Under the pieces are notes generated by a model. That model was not told the DNA's origin and did no database searches. It was given only the letters and a program-made list of their open reading frames with translations. Shown here piece after piece: positions 38,745-47,250 of a stretch of DNA of 64,000 nucleotides (positions are counted from its first letter, which is position 1; each line of letters starts with the position of its first letter). Both the position numbers and the translations under genes were made by a program. The stretch lies in NCBI RefSeq assembly GCF_010672525.1, contig NZ_JAAHGH010000004.1, forward strand, positions 304,307 through 368,306, read 5' to 3'. The DNA is from Okeania sp. SIO2B3. Its GTDB lineage: Bacteria; Cyanobacteriota; Cyanobacteriia; Cyanobacteriales; Microcoleaceae.

Positions 38745-38802
38745 ATATTTTTTGATGGTCAGTAGAATATTTAACTTGTATGCTATACACTCTACATATC
38801 AA

Positions 38803-38975
38803 CCTTGACATACTCCCGACGTTGTGCTTGAGCGACAACGTCAGGATTCTTCAACCCGCAAAGGAGTTGCAGTTTATACAGAGGTGATGCCCTCCCCCTG
38901 TGTTCTTATATTATAACATGGTCGCTTTCATCCCGACGTTCCCTTGCAAGAGAACGCGGGACTTCTCGCTATTTT
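38803..38975 (-). mobile_element. IS200/IS605-type end remnant upstream of tRNA-Arg
   Basis: TTGACATACTCCCGACGTTG with hairpin GACGTTGT/ACAACGTC, followed near 38930-38965 by a second hairpin-like CCCGACGTTCCC/GAGAACGCGGGA. This is the inverse of the TnpB right end at 38370-38421, so the tRNA gene is bracketed by opposed ends. No transposase gene remains on this side; chlP begins directly after. Confidence 0.6.
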
Positions 38976-39001
38976 TTGTTAACTTGGGACTTTAACTAAA
39001 T

Positions 39002-40222
39002 TTAAGGTGCTAAAGCATTGCCCCGGAGAAGACTACCAATAGTTTTAGCAGTAATCTTCATCTGAACTAAAGGATTAGCAGGTACGACAGTTTTGTACAA
39101 ATAACTATCAAAAGTTAGCTTTTGCACATCCATATCAGCACACATTTCTACAAAAGCTTCGCGAGTAGCATCAGAACGATAGAATACTCTCTGTAAAATA
39201 TCTAATACTGTATAAGTCATGCCATATTTCTTATCCCACCGCTTCAGATAAAGCTTTAAATCTGCTTCAGTAGGAATAGTCGCACCATTATTAGAAGTCT
39301 CCACAATAGTTTCAGCACACATCCGAGCAGACTTAGCAGCAAAATAAATACCTTCACCAGAAGACTTAGTTACAGTACCAGCAGCATCTCCCACTAGAGC
39401 AACTCTACCACGAACCCGACGAGGACGAGGATGTTCGGGAATTGGGTGAGCTTCTACCTTAATAATCTCTCCACCTTCCAGACGCTTTGCAGCACGAGCG
39501 CGAATACCTGCTTGTAACTGTTTAATTCTGGCCTGGTTAGGTTTCATTGTGCCAGTACCAACAGCAACGTGGTCATGTTTGGGGAATACCCAAGCATAGA
39601 AGTCTGGGGAAACATCATCACCTACATACATCTCTGCTAGGTCTTCATAATATGCCATGAGATGTTCTGGCAGACGAATACGCTCTTGGAAAGCGATCGC
39701 GTAATTATAATCTCCAGCATCAATGGCCTTCGCTATCCGGGAGTTGGCCCCATCAGCTCCAATAACTAAATCTACTTTTAAGGTCTTAGCTGTCCCTTGG
39801 ACATTACCTTCTGAATGGTCAGAGTAATGAAGAGTGTAGGGGTCTCTATCATTAGAAGGAATATCCAGTTTATAAACCGTGCCATTAATCAGGTTAGCTC
39901 CCAGAGAAGCTGCCCGGTCTCTAAGGAAGCCATCTAAAACTTCCCGACGGCACATACCTATATATTCATCTTGTTTTTGTATATGGATATCCACCTCAAC
40001 ATTGGAGGGAGATATCATTTTCATATTTCTGACCCGGCGATCGATAATTTCTGATGGTAGGTCAAATTCACTAACCATACACAGAGGAATAGCTCCACCG
40101 CAAGGTTTAGCATTATCTAGTTTACGTTCAAATAAATAAGTTTCAATACCTGCTTTTACTAAAGTTTCAGCAGCAGATGAACCTGCTGGGCCAGAACCAA
40201 CTACAGCAACTCTTAGAGTCAA
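39002..40222 (-). CDS. chlP: Geranylgeranyl reductase
   Basis: 406 aa, full length. N-terminal FAD-binding GSGPAGSSAAETL (~9-21), FERKLDNAKPCGGAIP (~32-47) and the GDAAG motif (VALVGDAAGTVTKSSGEG) define the ChlP family. It reduces geranylgeranyl groups to phytyl for chlorophyll and tocopherol/phylloquinone tails, using NADPH. The gene is strong evidence for an oxygenic phototroph. Monocistronic here. Confidence 0.96.
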   Translation of the reverse strand: MTLRVAVVGSGPAGSSAAETLVKAGIETYLFERKLDNAKPCGGAIPLCMVSEFDLPSEIIDRRVRNMKMISPSNVEVDIHIQKQDEYIGMCRREVLDGFLRDRAASLGANLINGTVYKLDIPSNDRDPYTLHYSDHSEGNVQGTAKTLKVDLVIGADGANSRIAKAIDAGDYNYAIAFQERIRLPEHLMAYYEDLAEMYVGDDVSPDFYAWVFPKHDHVAVGTGTMKPNQARIKQLQAGIRARAAKRLEGGEIIKVEAHPIPEHPRPRRVRGRVALVGDAAGTVTKSSGEGIYFAAKSARMCAETIVETSNNGATIPTEADLKLYLKRWDKKYGMTYTVLDILQRVFYRSDATREAFVEMCADMDVQKLTFDSYLYKTVVPANPLVQMKITAKTIGSLLRGNALAP

Positions 40223-40469
40223 AGGTCTTCTCCCAATCTTTTTTTTATACTTACAAGTTGGGATAGTATCACGGACTTGGGTGTCGTGGTTGATTCTCTG
40301 AGGGTATGTGAAGAAATTGCAACAGACCTTAATACTTTGATACTTTTTCTGAAAATGGACTTCTGTAATATCATGTTCAGTTGAATACTTAATAAATAAC
40401 TTTTGTCAGTCCTCAGTCCTCAGTCCTCAGGAGGGAAGGAGGAAAGTAAAGATAATTTCAGTATTTATT
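40223..40469. other. Intergenic upstream of chlP
   Basis: Carries the chlP promoter, a diverged MITE single end (ATATCATGTTCAGTTGAA, ~40372) and CAGTCCTCAGTCCTCAGTCC tandem repeats (40410-40431). Confidence 0.5.
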
Positions 40470-40825
40470 GGCTTTGTTGCATGAAAGTATATAGCTGCCA
40501 CACTTGCTTGTGCATATGTACAACAATAACGTGCTGAAACTGCTGTAACTATTGGACAATAGATCAATAGAACATCAATGTTTGAGGTAAAAAAGGCTGA
40601 AACTTTTACCTGTAAAAGCTTTTAGGTTTAATCAGCACAGCAATAACTATTGGACAATAGATCAATAGAACATCAATAATCGCGAAATAGAGTGATCGCT
40701 TTCTGTGCACAGCAATAACTATTGGACAATAGATCAATAGAACATCAATAATCGTGAAAGATAGCGATATAGCTGCGGAATGGATGTTAAGAACGCTACT
40801 TTCATGCAACAAAGCCGTATTTATT
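40461..40825. mobile_element. IS5/IS903-type MITE with 9-bp target duplication
   Basis: A 20-bp inverted repeat GGCTTTGTTGCATGAAAGTA (40470-40489) is matched perfectly by TACTTTCATGCAACAAAGCC (40797-40816). The flanks GTATTTATT (40461-40469 and 40817-40825) are a 9-bp target duplication. Both features fit the IS903 group of IS5. The 347-bp body has no transposase but three copies of a 34-bp repeat (40546, 40644, 40716), each with the hairpin CTATTGGACAATAG. Confidence 0.85.
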
Positions 40826-40971
40826 TGGTACTGTCAATCCTTAAATTTTATTTATAATTGACCCGTCCGAACATAATTTTTTTGATAAAAATAGGCGATA
40901 GAGGTATGTATTGGGAAATGAGGGTTTAATTTTTGTAGTATAAATTGGCCTGAATTAATATCTTCTTTGTT

Positions 40972-41379
40972 ATGAATAAAATTGCTGTTGCTTTGATTGA
41001 CGGATATCAGCAGTACATTTCGCCGAGAAAAGGATTTTCTTGTGCCCATAGAATATTGTACAATGATGAATCTTGTTCTCAATATATAAAGCGTATGTTT
41101 ATGGAGCAAGATTTATCAGGAGCTATTCAAGCTGCACGTCAAAGGTTTAAAGCTTGTAAAGAGGCTAATCAAATTTTGAAATTACAGGCAGTTAGTCTCG
41201 AAAAGAAATCCAAAAAAAAACAAGGTTCTAAGTTCATTAATTGTTGCGGTGATGTAGCGGAAGAGAGCTGTGAGTCTGTATTGCCAGACTGTAATTGTAA
41301 TGACTGTGATTTTCCAGAATTAGATTGTGGTAGCTGTGAGTTAGATTGTAGCCCAGACTTTGACTGTTGTGGTTCATAA
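40972..41379 (+). CDS. yidD: YidD family membrane protein insertion factor with Cys-rich tail
   Basis: 135 aa. Residues ~1-65 carry the YidD signature (IDGYQQYISPRKGFSCAHRI ... CSQYIKRMF). YidD assists YidC in membrane protein insertion. The tail (~82-135) is acidic and extremely Cys-rich (CNCNDCDFPELDCGSCELDC), about a dozen Cys in ~50 residues, absent from the E. coli protein; metal or Fe-S binding is possible but unproven. The context is repeats on both sides. Confidence 0.85.
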   Translation: MNKIAVALIDGYQQYISPRKGFSCAHRILYNDESCSQYIKRMFMEQDLSGAIQAARQRFKACKEANQILKLQAVSLEKKSKKKQGSKFINCCGDVAEESCESVLPDCNCNDCDFPELDCGSCELDCSPDFDCCGS

Positions 41380-41690
41380 TTATCATAGGGTTTGCGCTCA
41401 AAAGTTTTATGGGTGAGGGTAGGAGACAGGAGACAACCCACCCCTCGCCCCTCCCCCTCCCAGGAGGGGAAAGAATTGATAATTTATATGTGATGATTGA
41501 TTTTATTTTTTATTATTGGAGATGTCTATTACTCTTAGGAACTATGGAATAGCTGAAACATAGGAATGTTAACTTCCTTCCTTTTATAACAAGGAACAAA
41601 TTTGTTAGGACATAGAATGCTGATAAACCTTAGACAGAGAAATAGTTTTCCTACTTTTCCCTGTTCCCTGTTTCCTGTTCCCTGCTTCTA
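41380..41690. other. Intergenic repeats between yidD and dus
   Basis: A MITE single end (TAGGGTTTGCGCTC, 41396), GGAGACAGGAGACA, a GC-rich island (41428-41468), GGAGATGTCTATTAC (MITE single end, ~41518) and TTCCCTGTTCCCTG runs before the dus stop codon. No gene. Confidence 0.6.
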
Positions 41691-42695
41691 TTATAAATTT
41701 TCAATTACCTTGTCAATCAAATCACAACCTTGTTCCACCGTTTCCACTTTTGCCAATTGACCCCGCAACTCACCCGCTCCAGGAAAACCCTTAGCATACC
41801 AAGTCATGTGTTTGCGAGCTTGACGAATACCGCGATCGCCTTTATATTCCCATAATGCTTGTAAATGTTCTTTAGCACATTCCAGTTTTTCTACTGCAGT
41901 AGGCGCTACTTTTTCTGCACCATTTTTCAAGAAATAATCAATTTCTCCCACCAAAAAAGGATAACCCAAAGTACCACGGGAACACATTACCCCATCAGCA
42001 CCAGTTTCCTCCAAACAACGTATTGCAGCATCCACAGAGAAAATATCCCCATTAGCAATAACTGGAATAGAGAGTATTTCCTTAACTTTTGTAATCCATT
42101 CCCATCTTGCCGGGCCATTATATCCTTGGGCACGAGTCCGACCATGTAAAGTTAACATTTGTGCGCCAGCATCTTCCATTCTTTTAGCAAATTCAAGGAT
42201 ATTAATTTCTTTATTACTCCAACCAATTCTTGTTTTTACAGTAACAGGAACAGGCACAGCTTTTACTACTTTACTAACAATTTCTCCAGCTAATTCTGGC
42301 TGTCTTAATAAAGAAGAACCACCGCCATTTTTAGTTATTTTATTAACAGGACAACCCATATTAATATCAACAGTATCCGCCCCTTCTTTTACAGCCATTT
42401 CTGCTGCTTCTGCTAAGAAGTCAGGGCGACAATCAAATAATTGAATACTTATTGGTCGTTCATTATTATCAACCTCCATTATTTGAGGTAATTCTTTCAC
42501 ATAATGTAATCCTGTAGCGTTTACCATTTCAGTGTACATCATTGACTCTGGAGCATGACGACGTACTAGACGGCGAAATACTAAATCTGTTACTCCTGAT
42601 AATGGTGATTGAAGCACGCGACTTTTTACTTCAAAATTACCAATTTTTAGTGGAGTAGCTAATTTTTGTTTTAATTCAGGAGATAGAACAGTCAT
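41691..42695 (-). CDS. dusB: tRNA-dihydrouridine synthase
   Basis: 334 aa. FMN TIM-barrel: QSPLSGVTDLVFRRLVRRH (~29-47), SIQLFDCRPDFLAEAA, DINMGCPVNKITKNGGGSSL with the catalytic Cys in MGCP, VKTRIGW, LTLHGRTRAQGYNGPARWEW and ANGDIFS. Reduces uridine to dihydrouridine in tRNA D-loops. The sequence fits the DusB/NifR3 branch. Stand-alone. Confidence 0.93.
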   Translation of the reverse strand: MTVLSPELKQKLATPLKIGNFEVKSRVLQSPLSGVTDLVFRRLVRRHAPESMMYTEMVNATGLHYVKELPQIMEVDNNERPISIQLFDCRPDFLAEAAEMAVKEGADTVDINMGCPVNKITKNGGGSSLLRQPELAGEIVSKVVKAVPVPVTVKTRIGWSNKEINILEFAKRMEDAGAQMLTLHGRTRAQGYNGPARWEWITKVKEILSIPVIANGDIFSVDAAIRCLEETGADGVMCSRGTLGYPFLVGEIDYFLKNGAEKVAPTAVEKLECAKEHLQALWEYKGDRGIRQARKHMTWYAKGFPGAGELRGQLAKVETVEQGCDLIDKVIENL

Positions 42696-43074
42696 TTCAG
42701 TTATCAGTTATTAGTTATCAGTTATTAATACCTCTGCAATAAGGAGGTTTGACATAAGGAATATTCTCTTCTCTTGGTCGATTAGATATGGCGAGGAGAC
42801 CTCGCCATCTCTCGACCGCTTTTTTATCCCCTTAAGAGGGCGAAGCTTGAGACCAAAGTTTTTTGGTCATAGTTAATTACAGATAATTTTTAAGATAATT
42901 AATTATATTATATTAATTCTGGAAATTGTGGTAAATTAATTTTATCTATAACTTGTCTGTGCCTAGCCTCATAGCAGTTATAGAACGACCAAATATCAAC
43001 CATATTGTAATATGTATGTTATGTATTCTCTGGTTGTAAATTTTTAAATTGTTATTACATTTTGGAGCAGTATC
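42696..43074. other. Intergenic with GGCGAGG repeat
   Basis: Includes ATCAGTTATTAGTTATCAGT tandem repeats and, at ~42760-42860, a fragment of the CTCTTGGTC...GGCGAGG...CCCCTTAAGAGG repeat seen at 46575-46690, 51772-51860 and 63645-63865. The last 100 bp is AT-rich and likely promoter for the next gene. Confidence 0.6.
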
Positions 43075-44046
43075 ATGGAAATTTTTCAGAAAGTAATATC
43101 TATATTAGCTTTTTTATCCATAGGATTTTCTCTTGCAGAAGTTTACTTAACAATGAATCCAATCTGGAAGCGAAAACATGAGCGTGTAGTTGCAGAAAGT
43201 CAATCTGTTAGTGGTAATCTACTTTCTTTTACTATTGGAACTATTTTTGCAATTAACTCTCTTTTCACTAAAGAATATGTAAGTTTTATAGACAACATAT
43301 TATTTAATGGTTTGGCATTGTTCTATATTTTTGTAGGAATGTCATTATGGGTACCTGGAGAAAGAAAAAAAGGCTTCTGGACTTTAATCAAAGAAGCCCT
43401 TAATTTTGAAAGAAAAGAAGCTGGAGATTTAGCTAAGTCATTTTTAAAACCTTCGGGAGCTAAAAAAATCATCAATATTTTAAGTCAGGTAGCTATGATT
43501 GATGAAGTAATTGACCCCAGAGAAAAAGAGTTTATTCAATCGTTTGCTGACCATTGGGATATTAATTTATCCTGGGAAAATTTAACTAAAAATCTAAGTG
43601 CAGGTGGTTCTATAAATTTGATAAATTTACGTCAGGATGTAAATGATTATTTGGCAACTTCTCCACCACAGAAACAAGTATCAGAATTAAAAGATATTAT
43701 CAATGCTCTGGTGAATATTGATGAAGAAGTTTCTGAAAAAGAAAGGCTAATCATGGGAGAATTAGATGGCTTACTTTCTGAATATATTAGTCAAGAATCA
43801 AATGCTGCTAGATATCATGTAATAGTAGCGCCACAAAACGAACGACAGGTTCAAGTAGTGACTACTTCACTACCAGAATTAACAAGATATGAAGTAGGAG
43901 AAGGATTTGCTTATAATAGCGGTCCTTTTTATTCTAAAGAATATGCAGATATAATATCTGATGGTTATCGCAGTCTTAATCTTTTCAGCATTGTGACTTT
44001 AACTCTTCCTACAGAAATAAATTCTATAAATTCTGAAGATGAGTAA
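43075..44046 (+). CDS. Membrane protein with TerB-like cytoplasmic domain
   Basis: 323 aa, not a recognised named family. Three or four hydrophobic segments lie in the first ~105 residues (ISILAFLSIGFSLAEV, LLSFTIGTIFAINSLF, ILFNGLALFYIFVGMSLW). Residues ~125-240 are helical with the TerB-like pattern AMIDEVIDPREKEFIQSFAD and a second acidic repeat VNIDEEVSEKERLIMGELDG. The C-terminal ~75 residues (YHVIVAPQNERQVQVV) form a small beta-rich domain. Preceded by GGAGCAGTATCATG, a good Shine-Dalgarno. Role unknown; TerB-like domains occur in stress and tellurite-resistance systems. Confidence 0.75.
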   Translation: MEIFQKVISILAFLSIGFSLAEVYLTMNPIWKRKHERVVAESQSVSGNLLSFTIGTIFAINSLFTKEYVSFIDNILFNGLALFYIFVGMSLWVPGERKKGFWTLIKEALNFERKEAGDLAKSFLKPSGAKKIINILSQVAMIDEVIDPREKEFIQSFADHWDINLSWENLTKNLSAGGSINLINLRQDVNDYLATSPPQKQVSELKDIINALVNIDEEVSEKERLIMGELDGLLSEYISQESNAARYHVIVAPQNERQVQVVTTSLPELTRYEVGEGFAYNSGPFYSKEYADIISDGYRSLNLFSIVTLTLPTEINSINSEDE

Positions 44047-44652
44047 GCAAATTAATCAATTTTTATGAAGAAGGAAGAAGGAAGAAGGAAGAGGGATTTT
44101 TTTTGCAGTTCTGTAATTCTGAATAGCTACCAATCATGCTTCCATACCTTATGAGTTTTGGTATTATTGTGAACCGTCTTGGACTATAATACCATTTTGA
44201 AAAAAGAATGTTACGAATAATAAGTGTGATTAAAAGGCTTTAAAGGAGATGTCTATTAGAAATCTCCAAAAATCAAATAAAAAATAAATTATCGTACATA
44301 AATTATCAATTATTTTCCCCTAATCCCTCTTTTTTGGAGATATCTAATTAGGGATTGCTGATTAAATCTAAAAGCATTGACATATAAAGACAAGTGCCTT
44401 TTTGAGGTCGAATTGCAGTGCAAATTTTTCAGCTCTTCATGCTCAAAAAGGAGTGTATATTAGACGCATAGTTGGGCAGAAAAATCATTCTTACAATTCT
44501 TACTCCTACCTCCTTGCTCCCGAGCCATTTCTCCTGTCTTCCCCTCCTGGGAGGGACCCGCGGGTGGGTTGTCTTCTACCCCTACAAAAAGACTAGTGAA
44601 GCGCAAACCCTAATTATAACTTTGAAATGTTTGACTAAAGAGTAGAAACTGC
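44047..44652. other. Intergenic occupied by two MITEs
   Basis: Starts with GAAGAAGGAAGAAGGAAGAA tandem repeats, then AAAAAAGAATGTTACGAATA (also at 54198), a MITE at 44255-44350 (TTAGAAATCTCCAAAAA/GGAGATATCTAATTA) and the TAGGG MITE at 44349-44612. Only ~40 bp separates the latter from the KAS III-like start codon. Confidence 0.65.
44349..44612. mobile_element. MITE of the TAGGG family, inverted copy
   Basis: TAGGGATTGCTGATTAAATC and GCGCAAACCCTA bracket 264 bp. The interior CAAAAGCATTGACATATAAA-like segment is the inverse of the block at 19565-19585, so this copy lies in opposite orientation to 19318-19603. Confidence 0.7.
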
Positions 44653-45681
44653 ATGATTGAAAACGAAAAAAATAATGAAACAGTCGGTATTACAACAATT
44701 GGTTATTATATTCCTTCAGGAGTTATGACTAGCGAAGCGATCGCTAAACTAGCAGATATTCCTCTGTGGGTTTTAACAGAAAAATTAGGCATGGAAAAAA
44801 AACCAATTGCTGCTGAAGACGAGCATCCTAGCGATATGGGAATTAAAGCAGCAATATCGGCGATCGAGAAAGCTCAAATTCAACCAGAAAAAATAGATTT
44901 AATTGTTTATTGTGGTGGGGGAGATTACGATTACAGATTTTGGTCTCCCGCAGCCAAAATTCAAGCTGCTATTGGTGCTGAAAATGCTCATGCTTTTGAA
45001 GTTAGAAATTTTTGCAACGGTGGCAATTTAGGCATTCATATTTGCCGAAATATGCTGCTGGCAAATTCGAGCTTAAATTATGCTTTAGTTGTTTGTAGCG
45101 AGAAATTATCCCAGTTGCTTAATTACTCGGATAAAAATATAAGTTTCATGCTTACTTTCTCCGACGGTGCAGCCGCCGCGCTGTTAAAAAAAGGAGAGTC
45201 TAGTAACAAAATTCTCTCCTATTATGGCATGACTGATGGGAGATTAGCTGATTTTATTCGAGTACCTTTGGGCGGTACTAAGTTGCCTGTAAAAGGTGAA
45301 AATATTGACTTAGAACTTAATTATGTTAAAGTAGAAGAAAGTGAAAAATTAGACAAAATTTTATCGGAAATTTATTTAAAAAACTATAAAAAAGTTATAA
45401 TAACTGCATTGCAACAAAGTGGTTTTTCTCTAGAAAAAATAGACTTTTTATTTAGTAATCAAATAAAAAAAAGTGTATTTTTATCACTGCTTGAATCTCT
45501 GAAATTAAGCGAAAAAAATACATTTATTTCTATGACAGAAAGTGGCCATTTTGGAGGAGCAGATACTTTATTTTGTTTAGCTAAAACTATGGAGTTAGAG
45601 AAAATAAAGCCTGGTAATTTAGTGGTTTTAGCCAGTAGCGCTGCAGGGTTTTCTTGGGGAGCAACTGTGATTAAATATTAA
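44653..45681 (+). CDS. Divergent KAS III (FabH-like) thiolase-fold protein
   Basis: 342 aa. KAS III architecture with active-site Cys121 (EVRNFCNGGNLG), two-domain thiolase fold, and C-terminal GNLVVLASSAAGFSWGATVI. The catalytic His of FabH is replaced by Asn (N269, LFSNQIKK) while the usual Asn position is His (H299, ESGHFGGAD). This suggests acyl transfer or an altered condensation, as in KAS III-like enzymes of secondary metabolism. Ordinary fabH has both residues, so this is probably not the housekeeping enzyme. It is isolated between repeats, 19 kb from the PKS genes; a link is speculative. Confidence 0.8.
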   Translation: MIENEKNNETVGITTIGYYIPSGVMTSEAIAKLADIPLWVLTEKLGMEKKPIAAEDEHPSDMGIKAAISAIEKAQIQPEKIDLIVYCGGGDYDYRFWSPAAKIQAAIGAENAHAFEVRNFCNGGNLGIHICRNMLLANSSLNYALVVCSEKLSQLLNYSDKNISFMLTFSDGAAAALLKKGESSNKILSYYGMTDGRLADFIRVPLGGTKLPVKGENIDLELNYVKVEESEKLDKILSEIYLKNYKKVIITALQQSGFSLEKIDFLFSNQIKKSVFLSLLESLKLSEKNTFISMTESGHFGGADTLFCLAKTMELEKIKPGNLVVLASSAAGFSWGATVIKY

Positions 45682-45989
45682 ACTGTATTGAAGAAGGAAG
45701 AAGGAAGAAGAAAGAAGGAAGAAGGAAGAAAAAATGGATGGGGTTAACGAAGTCAGAAGTTAGAAGTTAACCCACCCCTAACCCCTCCGGTGGAGGGGAA
45801 GTAGGGGATTTGAGCTTCGCTCAAAAAACCCGATCGCCTTAAAAGGCGGGGTTGCGCGACCCATATTATTTTGATAAGTCATTTCAGTTAATGGTCTTTC
45901 CGTAGTATTAAATGCCAGAAGAAATGAAATTATGGCTAATAAAGATACGCGGTTTTTAGTATAAAAATTAACGTGGGAATTCGCAGCAG
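45682..45989. other. Intergenic repeats downstream of KAS III-like gene
   Basis: GAAGAAGGAAGAAGAAAGAA tandem repeats, a GC-rich island (45772-45800), then GAGCTTCGCTCAAAAAACCC and CCTTAAAAGGCGGGGTTGCG, the inverse of sequence near 19665-19715. No intact gene. Confidence 0.55.
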
Positions 45990-46285
45990 GAGCAAAGAGT
46001 TGCGGGCGAATATATAGATGGTCGCTTTATCAAAAAAATGCTCGACCATACAGAGAAAATGAAACCTTATTTAACCAGTATGAAACTAGATTATGATAGG
46101 AAAAAACCTTTGATCGTCAACTAAAAGCAATAACTGATGGCTAATAGCTGAAGGCTGAATGCTTACATCCTTTGCAGATGGCAAAAGAGTCGGGAGTTGA
46201 TTTGCCAATGATTTGTCTGCTTTATCAACAGTTGAATTTTTTAGATTTTATAAATCAGCTAGATAGTAAGTTTTTGCACATTTAA
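45990..46285 (+). pseudogene. Broken 2-dehydropantoate 2-reductase (panE/apbA-like), C-terminal part
   Basis: Two fragments in sequence order. 45990-46122 reads EQRVAGEYIDGRFIKKMLDH then TEKMKPYLTSMKLDYDRKKP and a stop. 46178-46285 reads MAKESGVDLPMICLLYQQLN and then FLDFINQLDSKFLHI. Together they match the C-terminal domain of ketopantoate reductases (SMxxDxxxxRPLE ... G...P....LY). Between them lies an AGCTGAAGGCTGAATGCTTAC repeat, which probably caused the break. The NADPH-binding half is absent. Confidence 0.6.
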
Positions 46286-47250
46286 AAGAAGTCAAAATTC
46301 GTTGGTTTTAGGGAGTAGTAATTCAGGAAATTAAGGAACAAAACAAAGAAGGAAAAGAGCTAAATAGATAGCTTCTACCATTATACTTCAATACAGTTCA
46401 GTTAAGTAGGGCTTGCTGATTAAATATCAAAGCATTGATAGATCAATACTTTAGTTGTTTTAGGTTAAAAAAAAGTGCCAGCTTTTCGGTTATTTAAGGT
46501 CAAAAAGTTAACATTTTGGGCAGACAAAGGCAGAAAAATCTAAAGACAATTCTTACCGATAAATTGTGCTTTAAAGCCTCCCCTTTTAAGGGGATAATAA
46601 GCGGTCGTTTGCGGAGCAGTCCGTTAGGATGGGATGGCGAGGTCTCCTCGCCATATCCATGAGACCAAGAGAAGAAAAATTTTCATGATTAGTCAATCCT
46701 CTTCTTTTCAAGGAGAGGTAATTATTAATTATTAATTGTTGAATTATACCTCCTCTATAATTATCATTTATCCTGAGTTCTGACTTCTGACTTCTACCTC
46801 TACCAAAAGACTTTCCATACGCAAACCCTAATTATTAATTATTAATTATTAATTATTAATTGTTGAAAAGCTTTCCGTTTTCTCGCCTTCTTTTTTTTAA
46901 TTGAACTATTGAAGAAGCGATCGCTAGACGGCAAACACAACACATAACTTACGGTTTGCCACAATGGCAACAAAGCCCTCAAGGAGCGTAAATTAGAAAG
47001 AGTAAAGGAGCAAAATTATAAAAGTTCCTCAAAGTCCAATATTCCCTGATGTTCGGTAAACACGCCTTCATGGAATTGTCTAAATAATCGCAGTATAGAT
47101 ATAAGTAACTTAATCTTAAAGACTGTATAAAAAATGGACAGGCCCTGGACTAAATCCAGAAGGCTCAAATATTAGTCCTTAAGTCAACCTGAAAAACTAG
47201 GGTTGACAAAAAGTAAAAAATTTTGTAAAGGTTGGAGCAAAAAAACTCTT
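46286..47250. other. Intergenic upstream of dnaK
   Basis: Holds the nested MITE 46408-46830, then TTATTAATTATTAATTATTA arrays and about 380 bp of AT-rich sequence before dnaK. TTGAACTATTGAAGAAGCGA precedes a HIP1 site at ~46917. I see no CIRCE element (TTAGCACTC-N9-GAGTGCTAA). The dnaK Shine-Dalgarno is GGAG at ~47234. Confidence 0.55.
46408..46830. mobile_element. MITE of the TAGGG family with a nested repeat
   Basis: TAGGGCTTGCTGATTAAATA and GCAAACCCTA bracket 423 bp. Compared with the 264- to 286-bp copies it carries an extra AAAGCCTCCCCTTTTAAGGG...GGCGAGG...GAGACCAAGAGAAGAA block (46575-46740), i.e. one repeat inserted in another. Confidence 0.65.

Noticed and set aside
40546..40749. Three 34-bp direct repeats with spacers, resembling a mini CRISPR array
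   Set aside because: Spacer lengths differ (64 and 38 bp), flanking sequence is also shared between units, no cas genes are present, and the array lies inside a MITE with terminal repeats.
44402..44596. 64-codon frame upstream of the KAS III-like gene
   Set aside because: Entirely inside a MITE and its GC-rich island.
47100..47250. CIRCE operator before dnaK
   Set aside because: No TTAGCACTC-N9-GAGTGCTAA or close variant was found in the upstream region.
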